Shown: positions 39,585-48,548, numbered from the stretch's first letter. The stretch: 64,000 nucleotides of DNA from an uncultured Albidovulum sp. (GCA_913064775.1 CAJYAD010000003.1:62001-126000), one strand, 5' to 3'. Program-made: numbers and translations. The notes: a model not told the origin generated them from the sequence alone.

Positions 39585-40555
39585 CGCCCCGCCTCCTCCT
39601 GGCCCGCCTCCTCCTGGCCCGCCTCCTCCTGGCCCGCCTCCTCCAGCCCGGCACCCTCGTCGAGGCCGAACATCACGTTGAGGTTCTGCACCGCCGCCCC
39701 CGATGACCCCTTGCCGAGGTTGTCGAGCACCGCGATCGCCGCGGCGCCGCCGGTCGCGGAATTGCCATGCACCGACAGCTCCATCCGGTTGGTGCCGTTC
39801 AGGCGCTGCGGCATCACCCGCGGCGCGTGCACCTCGGCCGGCACGATTTGGACGAAACGCTCGCCTGCATAGGCCTCGGCCAGCGCCTCTTTGGCCCGCG
39901 CGATCCCGTCGGCATCCAGATGCAGATGCACCGCCACCGCCATGCCCTGCGCATATTGGCCGACCGAGGGCACGAAGACCGGCACGGCCGCCAGCCCGCC
40001 ATGCAGGGTGATCTCGGGCAGGTGCTTTTGCCCTTGCCCCGCGCCGTAAAGGAATGCCCCCTGTACCGCGCCGCTCTCGTATTCGGCGATCATCGCCTTG
40101 CCGCCGCCGGTATAGCCCGACACGCCCGAGATCGCGGGCGGGGCCTTCGGATCGATCAGCCCGGCGGCCACCAGCGGCCGGATCAGCGCGATGGCGCAGG
40201 TCGCCCAACAGCCCGGGTTCGAGACATAGCGCGCCGCGGCGATCTTCGCGCGCTGGTCCTTCGTCATCTCGGGGAAGCCATAGGCCCAATCGGGATGCAC
40301 CCGATGCGCGGTCGAGGCGTCGATGATCCGCGTCTTCAGATCCTTCGCCTGGGCGACGATCTCGCGCGCGGCATCGTCGGGCAGGCACAGGATCGCGGCA
40401 TCGGCCTCGGCATAGGCTTCCAGCCGCGCGGCCGGGTCCTTGCGCCGGGCGGGATCGACGCTGACCAGCGCGATGTCATCACGCGTGGCCAGACGCTCGC
40501 GGATCTGAAGCCCCGTCGTCCCTGCCTCGCCGTCGATGAACACCTTGACCGGCAT
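39581..40555 (-). CDS. argC: N-acetyl-gamma-glutamyl-phosphate reductase (type 2)
   Basis: Reduces N-acetylglutamyl-phosphate to the semialdehyde in arginine synthesis. The Rossmann motif [14 protein letters not shown] is at residues 9-22, and the catalytic Cys is in SNPGCWATC (about 117). At 324 residues it is some 12-15 longer than usual type 2 enzymes, because of a C-terminal tail of EEAGQ repeats encoded by a 15-bp tandem repeat. It overlaps ybgC by 4 nt and follows a conserved hypothetical gene by 39 nt; this position, inside a ruvB-tol cluster, is unusual. Confidence 0.94.
   Translation of the reverse strand: MPVKVFIDGEAGTTGLQIRERLATRDDIALVSVDPARRKDPAARLEAYAEADAAILCLPDDAAREIVAQAKDLKTRIIDASTAHRVHPDWAYGFPEMTKDQRAKIAAARYVSNPGCWATCAIALIRPLVAAGLIDPKAPPAISGVSGYTGGGKAMIAEYESGAVQGAFLYGAGQGQKHLPEITLHGGLAAVPVFVPSVGQYAQGMAVAVHLHLDADGIARAKEALAEAYAGERFVQIVPAEVHAPRVMPQRLNGTNRMELSVHGNSATGGAAAIAVLDNLGKGSSGAAVQNLNVMFGLDEGAGLEEAGQEEAGQEEAGQEEAGR
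39591..39650. repeat. 15-bp tandem repeat (three perfect units plus a diverged fourth)
   Basis: Units GCCTCCTCCTGGCCC at 39591-39605, 39606-39620 and 39621-39635, with a fourth partly matching unit at 39636-39650. Read on the minus strand each unit contains AGGAGGAGG, a perfect Shine-Dalgarno core, and encodes EEAGQ in argC. The array ends 7 nt from the ybgC GTG start. Confidence 0.9.
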
Positions 40556-40594
40556 CGTCCCATTCCTTTCCTTGCCCTAGAATCGAGGCAGACC

Positions 40595-41227
40595 TTACCC
40601 GTTCGCAAGCCGCGCCGCCAGACGCAGCGCATGGCTGGCATCGCGCCCGACCGTGGGCATCGCCGGATCATAGGCTGCGCGGATCAGCCCGGCGATCTCG
40701 GGGCGCAGGATGACGGTCGCCCCGGCCCCCTCGCCGGCCCGCGCCAGCGGCGAGCGGCTGGCAAAGGCCTGTTCGGACCACAGCAGGATCACCTGCGCGG
40801 CCTGGGCCAGCGCCAGTTCCTGCACCGGAAGGGCGGAAAGTGCGCCATCCATGCGCAGGAAGACAAAGGTCGCGCGGATCGCGCCCTCCGCGTCGAAGCG
40901 AAAGGCGCGGTATTGGGTCGCGCCCTGTGCCTGCAGCCGCGCGACCAGCGCGCCCAGATCGGGGATCAGCCGGTCGAGATTGGGCACCTCCACAAGTTCC
41001 GCCCAGTCGCGGAAGAAGAAGAACATCAGGTTGGCGCCAAGCTCGGGGTCGGTCTCGGCCATCTTGTGACCGGCCAGCGCCACCACCGCCTCGATCGCGC
41101 CCTTGACGGTGGCGAGCGTGGTATCCTCGACCCCGAAGACCACCGGCACGATCGGGCGGCCCCAGCGGGCGCAGAGGTACTGGCCGTCGGCACGGGTGAA
41201 CAGCGGGGTGATGTCTTCGGGGGTCAT
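40595..41227 (-). CDS. conserved hypothetical protein between ruvB and argC
   Basis: A 210-residue soluble protein with no signal or TM segment; I do not recognise a named family. It is Leu/Ala-rich with conserved-looking GRPIVPVVFGVEDTTL and NLMFFFFRDWAELVEVPNLD stretches and a C-terminal VGRDASHALRLAARLANG. The start chosen, MTPEDITPLF, has an excellent GGAGG site; the longer frame upstream encodes only Pro/Thr repeats from a G-rich strand. It is in line with ruvB, argC and ybgC, so probably cotranscribed. It has normal base composition. Confidence 0.75.
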   Translation of the reverse strand: MTPEDITPLFTRADGQYLCARWGRPIVPVVFGVEDTTLATVKGAIEAVVALAGHKMAETDPELGANLMFFFFRDWAELVEVPNLDRLIPDLGALVARLQAQGATQYRAFRFDAEGAIRATFVFLRMDGALSALPVQELALAQAAQVILLWSEQAFASRSPLARAGEGAGATVILRPEIAGLIRAAYDPAMPTVGRDASHALRLAARLANG

Positions 41228-41237
41228 CGGGGCCTCC

Positions 41238-41275
41238 GGGTCGGGCGTGGGAGTGGGCGGGGGCGTAGGCGTGGG
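41238..41275 (+). other. canonical G-quadruplex motif upstream of hypothetical gene
   Basis: On the plus strand runs of three or more G occur at 41238-41240, 41243-41245, 41249-41251, 41255-41257 and 41259-41263, with loops of 1-3 nt, and another run at 41273-41275. It lies 11 nt before the start of the minus-strand hypothetical gene, on its template strand. Confidence 0.6.
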
Positions 41276-41321
41276 ATTACGGGCGCCGCCTGCGTAATTC
41301 GGGAACACTGAAACGGCAAGG

Positions 41322-42347
41322 TCAGCCCTCGAACAGCTCGCCCTGGCCCGGGGCCTTGGGCGCCTCGAGGCCGAGGTGGCGCCAGGAGCGCTGGGTCAGC
41401 ATCCGCCCGCGCGGGGTGCGCGCAAGAAGGCCCTGCTGCAGCAGGAAGGGCTCAATCACCTCCTCGATCGCGTCGCGGCTTTCCGAGAGCGCGGCGGACA
41501 GGGTTTCCACCCCCACCGGCCCGCCGCCGTAATGTTCGGCCATCAGGCCCAGATAGCGGCGGTCGGCACTGTCGAGGCCCAGATGGTCGACGCCAAGGCG
41601 GGTCAGCGCGGAATCGGCGATCTCGCGGGTCAGGGTGCCGTCGCCCTCGACCAGCGCGAAATCGACGACGCGGCGCAGCAGCCGTCCGGCGATGCGCGGG
41701 GTGCCGCGGGCGCGGCGGGCGATCTCGGCGCAGCCTTCGGCGGCGGCGGGTATGCCCAACAGGCGCGCGCCGCGGGTGACGATTTCATGGAGTTCGGCCT
41801 CGGAGTAGAATTCCAACCGGGTGGGAATGCCGAAGCGGTCGCGCAGCGGTGTGGTCAGCAGACCCAGCCGGGTGGTGGCACCGACCAATGTGAAGGGCTG
41901 CAGGTCGATCCTGACGGTGCGCGCCGCCGGCCCCTCGCCGATCACCAGATCGAGGGCGAAATCCTCCAACGCCGGGTAGAGCACTTCCTCGACCACCGGG
42001 TTCAGGCGGTGGATCTCGTCGATGAAAAGAACATCGCGGGGTTCGAGATTGGTCAGGATCGCGGCCAGATCACCCGCCTTGGCCAGAACCGGGCCCGAGG
42101 TCATGCGAAACCCCACCCCCAGCTCGCGCGCGATGATCTGCGCCAGCGTGGTCTTGCCCAGCCCCGGGGGGCCGTGAAACAGCGTGTGGTCCATCGCCTC
42201 GCCACGCATCCGGGCGCTTTCGATGAAGACCCGCAGATTGGCGCGCGCCTCGGCCTGGCCGATGAATTCCTCAAGCTGCTGCGGGCGCAGCGCCCGGTCG
42301 GAATCCTCGGGCAGACGGTCCGGGCGAAGGGTCGGGTCAGAGGTCAT
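41322..42347 (-). CDS. ruvB: Holliday junction branch-migration ATPase RuvB
   Basis: A 341-residue AAA+ motor of the RuvABC resolvasome. Walker A is [14 protein letters not shown] (about 61-74), Walker B is [11 protein letters not shown], and the arginine-finger region is [13 protein letters not shown]. The C-terminal winged helix contains [15 protein letters not shown]. Length is standard. Strikingly, ruvA and ruvC are not immediately upstream: htpX is, so the trio is split here. Confidence 0.97.
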   Translation of the reverse strand: MTSDPTLRPDRLPEDSDRALRPQQLEEFIGQAEARANLRVFIESARMRGEAMDHTLFHGPPGLGKTTLAQIIARELGVGFRMTSGPVLAKAGDLAAILTNLEPRDVLFIDEIHRLNPVVEEVLYPALEDFALDLVIGEGPAARTVRIDLQPFTLVGATTRLGLLTTPLRDRFGIPTRLEFYSEAELHEIVTRGARLLGIPAAAEGCAEIARRARGTPRIAGRLLRRVVDFALVEGDGTLTREIADSALTRLGVDHLGLDSADRRYLGLMAEHYGGGPVGVETLSAALSESRDAIEEVIEPFLLQQGLLARTPRGRMLTQRSWRHLGLEAPKAPGQGELFEG

Positions 42348-42420
42348 GGGCGGCCTGATCTGGGTCGCCCGACCTTCGCCGGTTTGCCGCGCCGGTTCAA
42401 GCCCTGTCCTCTATTTGTTC

Positions 42421-42490
42421 TTCTCCTTGGCGAAACTAGTCTCGGGGGTCGCCATGGTCGCGCCATTGGCCCGAGAGACAATGGCGACGG
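42421..42490 (+). repeat. intergenic hairpin element, copy B
   Basis: The same layout as copies A and C: TTCTCCTTGGCGAAACTAGTC, GGGGGTCGCCAT (arm 42448-42455), CGCGCCATTGGCCCGAGAGAC and return arm ATGGCGAC (42481-42488). The 8-bp arms are perfect. It lies between htpX and ruvB, about 22 nt after the htpX stop on the minus strand. Confidence 0.7.
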
Positions 42491-42511
42491 GGGGCCGACA
42501 GCCCCCCTGCC

Positions 42512-43408
42512 TCAGCCCCAGGGTCCGCGCGGCACGCTCCGCTGGGGCTGGGCGCGCGGCGCCTCGGTCTGGCCCATCTGCGCCGCCTGCTCGCGCAGCG
42601 CGGCGACCCGGTTCTCGGTCGCAGGGTGGGTCGAGAACAGCCGGTCCTGCGGCAGCGCATGCAGCGGGTTGATGATGAACATATGCGCCGTCGCCGGGTG
42701 GCGTTCGGCCGCCTCGTTGACGCTGGCGCCCGCCAGTGCCTCGATCCGTTTCAGCGCCGAGGCCAGCCACAGCGGGTTGCCGCAGATCGCGCCGCCCTCG
42801 CGGTCGGCCTCGTATTCGCGCGCGCGTGAGATCGCCATCTGCACCAGACCCGCCGCCAGCGGCGCCAGGATCATCATCGCGAGCGACCCCAGAAACCCCA
42901 CGTTGTTGCGGCCGGTACGGAACCAGAAGGCGAAGTTCGCCAGCATCGAGATAGCGCCCGCGAAGGTGGCGGTGACGGTCATCGTCAGCGTGTCGCGGTG
43001 CTTGATATGGGCCAGCTCATGCGCGAGGACACCGGCCAGTTCCTCTCGGCTAAGGCTGTGCAGCAGGCCGCTGGAGGCCGCGACGGCGGCATGGTCGGGC
43101 GAGCGGCCGGTGGCGAAGGCGTTGGGCTGGGCGGTCTCGATCATGTAGACGCGCGGCATCGGCAATCCGGCCTTGCGCGACAGCTCCTGCACCAGTCCGT
43201 AAAGCTCAGGCGCGCTGCGCGAATTCACCTCCCGCGCGTTGTGCATGCGCAGGACCATCTGGTCGGAATTCCACCAGGTGAAGACGTTCATCGCCGCCGC
43301 GACCGCCAGCGCGATCAGCGCGCCCGTGGTGCCGCCGATCAGGGCGCCAAGGCCCATGAACAGCGCCGTCAGCGCCGCCATCAGGATAAAGGTCTTCAGG
43401 GTCGCCAT
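42512..43408 (-). CDS. htpX: membrane zinc protease HtpX
   Basis: A 298-residue M48 peptidase that works with FtsH in membrane-protein quality control. Two N-terminal hydrophobic segments ([38 protein letters not shown]) precede the zinc motif [13 protein letters not shown] (about 128-140), and further TM segments follow. The distal Glu ligand is in [14 protein letters not shown]. The C-terminal tail is Gln/Pro/Arg-rich. It stands with ruvB downstream and amtB upstream, each separated by short non-coding DNA. Confidence 0.95.
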   Translation of the reverse strand: MATLKTFILMAALTALFMGLGALIGGTTGALIALAVAAAMNVFTWWNSDQMVLRMHNAREVNSRSAPELYGLVQELSRKAGLPMPRVYMIETAQPNAFATGRSPDHAAVAASSGLLHSLSREELAGVLAHELAHIKHRDTLTMTVTATFAGAISMLANFAFWFRTGRNNVGFLGSLAMMILAPLAAGLVQMAISRAREYEADREGGAICGNPLWLASALKRIEALAGASVNEAAERHPATAHMFIINPLHALPQDRLFSTHPATENRVAALREQAAQMGQTEAPRAQPQRSVPRGPWG

Positions 43409-43489
43409 CTTGTCCTCTCACCGTTGCCAGGGAGATATGGCGATTGCGCCGCGCGCACTCAAGAGGCCCGGGCTGGCGCGGAAATGAAA

Positions 43490-43512
43490 ACGGCGGGGCC
43501 CTGCCCCGCCGT
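43490..43512 (-). terminator. intrinsic terminator of glnK-amtB operon
   Basis: ACGGCGGGGC (43490-43499) and GCCCCGCCGT (43503-43512) make a perfect 10-bp stem with a 3-nt loop. On the minus strand it is followed by TTTTCATTTCC, 23 nt after the amtB stop, so it is a good terminator. Confidence 0.85.
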
Positions 43513-43535
43513 CTCCCGATGGTCCGTGGACCGGA

Positions 43536-44846
43536 TCAGTAGTGATAGGCCACTTCGCCGTGCGAGGTGATGTCGAGACCCTCGCGCTCGCTGTCGGCAT
43601 CGACGCGCATGCCGAACACCGCATCGGCGATCTTGTAGAGGATGAACGAGCCGACGCCCGACCAGATCAGCGTGGTCACCACGGCCTCGACCTGAACCAT
43701 GAACTGGCCGCCCATCGTCTGGCCTTCGGCATAGCCCACACCGCCCAGCGAGGCGGCGGCGAAGATGCCGGTGAACAGCGCGCCGACGATCCCGCCTACG
43801 CAGTGGACGCCGAAGACATCGAGGCTGTCATCATAGCCGAACTTCGACTTCACCGTGGTGACGAAGAAGAAGCAGATCGGCGACACCAGCAGCCCCAGGA
43901 TCAGCCCGCCGATCGGGCCGACGAAGCCGCAGGCCGGGGTGATCGCGACCAGACCCGCAACCATGCCCGACGCCGCACCCAGCATCGAGGCCTTGCCACG
44001 CACCAGCGCCTCGGTCGCCGACCACGACAGCAGGGCCGCGCCGGTGGCGATGAAGGTGTTGATCATCGCCAGACCCGCGGTGCCGTTGGCCGCCAGCGCG
44101 GAACCGGCGTTGAAGCCGAACCAGCCGACCCACAGGATCGAAGCGCCGATCATCGTCATGGTCACCGAATGCGGCGCCATGTTTTCCTTGCCGTAGCCAA
44201 TGCGCTTGCCGATCACCAGACAGCCGACGAAGCCCGCGATCCCGGCGTTGATATGCACCACAGTGCCGCCGGCGAAATCCATCGCGCCCTTCGCAAAGAA
44301 CAGCCCGTCGCCGCCCCAGACCATATGGGCGATCGGGAAGTAGACGAAGGTGACCCAGAGGCCGACGAACAGCATCAGGCCCGACAGCTTCACCCGCTCG
44401 ACGAACGCGCCGATGATCAGCGCGGGGGTGATCACCGCAAAGGTCATCTGGAACACGAAGAATACATATTCGGGGATCGTGCCCGACACCGAATTCATCG
44501 ACACGCCGTGCAGGAAGGCCTTGCCCAGGCCGCCCCAATAGGGCGCCAGCGCGCCAGAGGTCTCGCCGAAGGCCATCGAATAGCCGTAGAGCGTCCACAA
44601 CACCATCACCAGACCGGTGATCAGCGAGCACTGCATCAGCACGCTCAGCATGTTCTTGGTACGCACCATCCCGCCATAGAACAGCGCCAGCCCCGGCAGC
44701 GTCATGAACAGCACCAGCGCCGAGGAGGTCATCATCCAGGCGGTATCGCCGGCATCAAGCTTGGGCGCGTCGGCCGCAAAGGCAGGAAGGGCCATCAGCG
44801 CCGTCGTCAGCGCTGCAAGGCCCAGGGTTTTCTTCATGTTCGCCAT
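43536..44846 (-). CDS. amtB: ammonium transporter
   Basis: A 436-residue trimeric ammonium/ammonia channel. An N-terminal signal peptide (LAALTTALMALPAFAA) is followed by about eleven TM helices. Amt signatures include GLALFYGGMVRTKNMLSVLMQ and DFAGGTVVHINAGIAGFVG; the twin-His pore is implied by VVHINAG and the later VHCVGG. The C-terminal tail, the GlnK-binding region, is ADSEREGLDITSHGEVAYHY. It is cotranscribed after glnK with a 29-nt gap, the usual arrangement. Confidence 0.96.
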   Translation of the reverse strand: MANMKKTLGLAALTTALMALPAFAADAPKLDAGDTAWMMTSSALVLFMTLPGLALFYGGMVRTKNMLSVLMQCSLITGLVMVLWTLYGYSMAFGETSGALAPYWGGLGKAFLHGVSMNSVSGTIPEYVFFVFQMTFAVITPALIIGAFVERVKLSGLMLFVGLWVTFVYFPIAHMVWGGDGLFFAKGAMDFAGGTVVHINAGIAGFVGCLVIGKRIGYGKENMAPHSVTMTMIGASILWVGWFGFNAGSALAANGTAGLAMINTFIATGAALLSWSATEALVRGKASMLGAASGMVAGLVAITPACGFVGPIGGLILGLLVSPICFFFVTTVKSKFGYDDSLDVFGVHCVGGIVGALFTGIFAAASLGGVGYAEGQTMGGQFMVQVEAVVTTLIWSGVGSFILYKIADAVFGMRVDADSEREGLDITSHGEVAYHY

Positions 44847-44875
44847 GTCTGTCTCTCTTCCCTAGAACCGCCGCG

Positions 44876-45214
44876 TCAAAGCGCGTCTTCGTTGGTTTCG
44901 CCCGTCCGCACGCGCACCGCCGAGGCCACGTCGAGAACGAAAATCTTGCCGTCGCCGATCTTGTCGGTCTTGGCGGTTGTCTGGATGGTTTCGACCACCT
45001 GATCCGCCAGCCCGTCGGACACGACGATCTCCAGCTTGACCTTGGGGACGAAGTTCACCGCATATTCGGCGCCGCGGTAGATTTCCGTGTGGCCCGATTG
45101 CGATCCGAATCCCTTGATTTCCGTCACCATCATGCCGCGCACGCCGATGGCGGTCAGCGCCTCACGGACCTCCTCGAGCTTGAACGGCTTGATTGCAGCA
45201 ATGATCAGTTTCAC
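44876..45214 (-). CDS. glnK: nitrogen regulatory protein PII (GlnK type)
   Basis: A 112-residue PII signal protein that senses 2-oxoglutarate, ATP/ADP and uridylylation state and plugs AmtB when ammonium is plentiful. The T-loop contains Y51 in EIYRGAEYAVNF, the uridylylation site. The B-loop RVRTGE and the start VKLIIAAIKPFKLEEV are typical. The start is a GTG after GGAAGGGAAAACGACA, giving the standard length; the upstream frame is spurious. Linkage to amtB marks it as GlnK rather than GlnB. Confidence 0.96.
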   Translation of the reverse strand: MKLIIAAIKPFKLEEVREALTAIGVRGMMVTEIKGFGSQSGHTEIYRGAEYAVNFVPKVKLEIVVSDGLADQVVETIQTTAKTDKIGDGKIFVLDVASAVRVRTGETNEDAL

Positions 45215-45533
45215 TGTCGTTTTCCCTTCCGGTTTTTGGCGGTTGGCAGCTTGCCAGAGGAAGCCCACGCCAAAAGAAGGCCGGTTTCACGGTTCCGGGA
45301 CAAGCGGCGGAGCGCTCAGCGGCAGAGGGCAGACTGCAATTTTTGCACAATTTTTGCACAATTTTGGTGATTTGTTCTATTTTTGGGCGAAAATGAATCG
45401 CCTGCGGGTCTGGTCGAGTCTTCGCTTTCCGGTCATGCCGGGGTAAATTGCGGCCAAATGGGTCCCAAGACCCCAGAGCAGTGAACAGGATCAAGGCGCG
45501 GCCACATGGCAGTGCGATCAGGCAGGTCAGAAC
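45215..45533. promoter_or_regulatory. divergent region glnK / PBP with NtrC-like repeats
   Basis: This 319-nt gap must hold both promoters. Nt 45338-45371 carry an AT-rich direct repeat of TTTTTGCACAA, and TGCAC at 45355-45359 faces GTGAT at 45367-45371 across 7 nt, resembling an NtrC site (TGCAC-N7-GTGCA). It is about 140 nt before the glnK start, a suitable distance for an enhancer. A sigma-54 -24/-12 element was sought, but only a weak match was found. The rest holds no gene that I can support. Confidence 0.5.
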
Positions 45534-47789
45534 ATGAGCGCAACTTCCAATCGCCCACCGCTGGTGGCTGAGCGGCGCCCCGCCGCGCAGAAACGCAGCC
45601 CCCAGACCGCATCCAAGCGCGGCGCCAAGACCACGGCCCGCCGTGGCGGTGGCGGTGGTGGCGGTGGTGGTGGCGGATCGAAGCCGCCGCGCCGGCAACC
45701 GCCCCGCCGGCCTTCGGGCGGCGGCCGTGGCGGCGGCGGCATCCTGATGGCGCCGGTGCGGCTGATCCGCTGGCTCGCGCGGATGGTCTGGGCCATCGGC
45801 TGGCGACTGGGCGTGGTGGTGGCGATCGTGATCGCGCTGGCCACCGCCTATTACGCGGTCAAGCTGCCGCCGGCGCAGAAGCTTCTGGACGGGCGCTCGC
45901 GCGGGTCGGTGACGATGCTGGACGACCAGGGCAACAAATACGCCTGGCGCGGCCTGACCTATGACCAGATCTCGGCCAAGAACGTCTCTCCCTATCTGCG
46001 CGACGCGGTGGTGGCGACCGAGGACAAGCGCTTCTGGCATGATTTCGGCATCTCGCCGCGCGGCATCGTCGGGGCGATGCTGATCAACCTCCGCTCTGGC
46101 CGCGGCCCGTTCGAGGGCCATGGCGGCTCTACCATCACCCAGCAGGTGGCCAAGCTTCTGTGCCTGGGCCAGCCCTTTGATGCGTCGAGATGGAAGAACG
46201 AGAAGGCCTATCAGGACGATTGCCGCCGCTCGACCCTGTGGCGCAAGATCCAGGAGGTGCCCTATTCCTTCGCGCTGGAGTCGAAATACACCAAGGATCA
46301 GGTCCTGACGATCTACCTCAACCGCGCCTATCTGGGCGCCGGCGCCAGCGGGTTCGAGGCCGCCTCGCAGCGCTATTTCGGGATTTCCGCGAAGCAGCTC
46401 GACCCCGCCCAGGCGGCGATGCTGGCCGGCCTGCTGCGGGCGCCCTCCTATTACGCACCGACCAACAACCTCAAGCGGGCGCAGGAGCGCGCCGATGTGG
46501 TACTCGACCTGATGACGCAGCAGGGCTATCTGACACTGGCGCAGGAAGCCTATGCCAAGGCCCATCCCGCGACCTTGTCGACCGCGGCCGAAAGCAGCGC
46601 GGGCGGCTATTTCGCCGATTGGGTGATGGACAGCCTGCCCAGTTTCCTGTCGTCGCAGACCACCGAGGATGTGACCGTCAAGACCACGATGGACCCGCAG
46701 ATCCAGAAGGCGGCCGAATCCGCCGTTCAGGACATCCTAAACAAGAATCTGAAGAAGGATTCCAAGGTTCAGGTCGCGGTGGTGGTGATGTCCCCCGACG
46801 GCGCGGTGCGCGCCATGGTCGGCGGCCGCGCGATCGAACCGCCCGGCGGCTTCAACCGCGCGGTTCAGGCCGAACGGCAGACCGGATCGGCCTTCAAGCC
46901 CTTCGTCTATGCCGTGGCGATGGATGAGGGCTATTCGCCCTCGGATTACGTCGAGGACACGCCGCTGACGGTGCATCGCCCGGGTTCGAAACCCTGGTCG
47001 CCGAAGAACTACGAGCGCAACTACGAGGGCCTGGTGACGCTGACCACCGCGCTGAAGAAATCGCTGAACGTGCCGGCGGTGCGGGTGGCGATCGCGGTCG
47101 GGCTGGACAAGGTGCGCGAGGTCGCGAAGGAGCTGGGTCTGACCACGCAACTCGCCCAGGGGCCCGCGGTCGCGCTGGGGGCGTCGAACGCGACGCTTCT
47201 GGACATGACCGGCGCCTATGCCGGGATCCTGAACCTCGGCCGCGCGGTGAAACCCTACGGTATGGAATCGCTCAGCCTGCGCGGCGACGACACGCCGCTG
47301 ATGGGGCAATCCGGCGGGCCGGGTCAGCAAGTGATCAAGCCGGATGCGGCCAGATCGCTGATCTACATGATGAATCAGGTGGTCGAAGGCGGCACCGGGC
47401 GGCACGCGAAGCTGGCCGACCGCGAGGCTGCGGGCAAGACCGGCACCTCGCAGAACGAGCGTGACGCCTGGTTCATCGGCTTCACCTCGAACTATGTGGC
47501 CGGGGTCTGGATCGGGAACGACGACAATTCGCCGATGCGCGGCCATTACACCGGCGGCACACTGCCGGCCGATATCTGGCACGCGATGATGACCCAGATC
47601 GACAAGGTCAAGAACGCGCCCGTCATCCCGTTGCCGATGACCGAACCCGCCCCGCGGCTGCCGCCCAAGGTGGATGCCAACGGCAATGCCGGCGTCGGTG
47701 GCAACGCGGGCGAGGATCAGGGCGGTGGCAACATCGCGCAGAAGATCCTCAGCGACGTGTCGCGGCTGTTTGGCGGCAATCGGCGCTGA
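45534..47789 (+). CDS. class A penicillin-binding protein (PBP1-type)
   Basis: A 751-residue bifunctional peptidoglycan polymerase. A basic, Gly-run-bearing cytoplasmic tail (an 11-Gly stretch near residues 39-49) precedes the TM helix (WRLGVVVAIVIALATAYYAV, about 98-117). The glycosyltransferase domain has the catalytic E163 in ATEDKRFW and GGSTITQQVAKLL; the transpeptidase has the Ser/Lys motif TGSAFKPF (about 450), KSLN and AGKTGTSQ (about 632). The C-terminal tail is Pro/Gly/Asn-rich. It makes and cross-links septal or lateral wall. Exact paralog identity (1A, 1B, 1C) is open. Confidence 0.93.
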   Translation: MSATSNRPPLVAERRPAAQKRSPQTASKRGAKTTARRGGGGGGGGGGGSKPPRRQPPRRPSGGGRGGGGILMAPVRLIRWLARMVWAIGWRLGVVVAIVIALATAYYAVKLPPAQKLLDGRSRGSVTMLDDQGNKYAWRGLTYDQISAKNVSPYLRDAVVATEDKRFWHDFGISPRGIVGAMLINLRSGRGPFEGHGGSTITQQVAKLLCLGQPFDASRWKNEKAYQDDCRRSTLWRKIQEVPYSFALESKYTKDQVLTIYLNRAYLGAGASGFEAASQRYFGISAKQLDPAQAAMLAGLLRAPSYYAPTNNLKRAQERADVVLDLMTQQGYLTLAQEAYAKAHPATLSTAAESSAGGYFADWVMDSLPSFLSSQTTEDVTVKTTMDPQIQKAAESAVQDILNKNLKKDSKVQVAVVVMSPDGAVRAMVGGRAIEPPGGFNRAVQAERQTGSAFKPFVYAVAMDEGYSPSDYVEDTPLTVHRPGSKPWSPKNYERNYEGLVTLTTALKKSLNVPAVRVAIAVGLDKVREVAKELGLTTQLAQGPAVALGASNATLLDMTGAYAGILNLGRAVKPYGMESLSLRGDDTPLMGQSGGPGQQVIKPDAARSLIYMMNQVVEGGTGRHAKLADREAAGKTGTSQNERDAWFIGFTSNYVAGVWIGNDDNSPMRGHYTGGTLPADIWHAMMTQIDKVKNAPVIPLPMTEPAPRLPPKVDANGNAGVGGNAGEDQGGGNIAQKILSDVSRLFGGNRR

Positions 47790-47791
47790 AA

Positions 47792-47829
47792 CGGGGCCCG
47801 GGGGCGAAGATTTTCGCCCCCGGGCCCCG
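47792..47829. terminator. 17-bp hairpin between convergent PBP and lolD
   Basis: A perfect 17-bp stem, CGGGGCCCGGGGGCGAA (47792-47808) with its complement 47813-47829 and a GATT loop, immediately after the PBP stop. It is one of the strongest hairpins in the window. T-tracts are absent, but the stem should stop or protect transcripts from both sides. Confidence 0.75.
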
Positions 47830-47867
47830 GCGCGCCCTGCTTGACCCTGCGCCCCCCCCGGAGCCGC

Positions 47868-48548
47868 CTAGGCCTTGATCCGCCCGGCGTCGAGCCGCAC
47901 GATGCGGTCCATCCGCGCGGCAAGCTCCATGTTGTGGGTCGCGATCAGCGCCGCAAGGCCGGTGCCGCGCACCAGCGCCATCAGCGCGCCAAAGACCTGA
48001 TCCGAGGTGTGGGGATCAAGGTTCCCCGTCGGCTCATCCGCCAGCAAAAGCCCCGGCGTATTGGCCAGCGACCGGCAGAAGGCCACGCGTTGCTGCTCGC
48101 CCCCCGACAGCGCCGCGGGGCGGTGATCGGCGCGCGGCAGCACGCCCACCGTGTCCAGAAGCTCGCGCGCCCGGGTCTCGGCGGCGGCACGTCCCGCGCC
48201 ATTGGCCAGCTGCGGCAGCACGATATTCTCAAGTGCGGTGAATTCCGGCAGCAGGTGGTGGAACTGATAGATGAACCCCACCTCACCGCGCCGCACCTCG
48301 GTGCGGCCACGGTCGCCCAGCGAGGTCATGTCGCGACCGCCGATCCGCACCATGCCGGTATCGGGCGTGTCCAGAAGCCCGGCGATGTGCAAAAGCGTCG
48401 ACTTGCCTGCGCCCGAGGGGGCGACCATCGCCACCACCTCGCCCCGCCGCAGGCTCAGCGACGCGCCGCGCAGCACCGCCACCTCACCCGGGGTGCCCTT
48501 CTTGTAGGTCTTCTCGATTGCGTCGAGTTCCAGCACGACCTCATTCAT
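47868..48548 (-). CDS. lolD: lipoprotein-releasing system ATPase LolD
   Basis: A 226-residue ABC ATPase of the LolCDE complex, which frees lipoproteins from the inner membrane for LolA. Walker A is APSGAGKST (about 45-53), signature [17 protein letters not shown], Walker [14 protein letters not shown]. Its start overlaps the permease gene end by 8 nt. Only one permease gene is here, which suggests a LolC/E-hybrid (LolF) system as in many alphaproteobacteria. Confidence 0.94.
   Translation of the reverse strand: MNEVVLELDAIEKTYKKGTPGEVAVLRGASLSLRRGEVVAMVAPSGAGKSTLLHIAGLLDTPDTGMVRIGGRDMTSLGDRGRTEVRRGEVGFIYQFHHLLPEFTALENIVLPQLANGAGRAAAETRARELLDTVGVLPRADHRPAALSGGEQQRVAFCRSLANTPGLLLADEPTGNLDPHTSDQVFGALMALVRGTGLAALIATHNMELAARMDRIVRLDAGRIKA

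Noticed and set aside
45238-45270. Possible sigma-54 promoter (TGG-N10-GC type) before glnK on the minus strand
   Set aside because: Only the GG and GC dinucleotides match; the rest of the -24/-12 consensus is poor, so it was not called as a feature.
46978-46997. A GGTTCGAAACC-like stretch that resembles a tRNA T-arm
   Set aside because: It lies in the PBP coding sequence and no acceptor or anticodon arm can be folded around it. No tRNA was found in the window.
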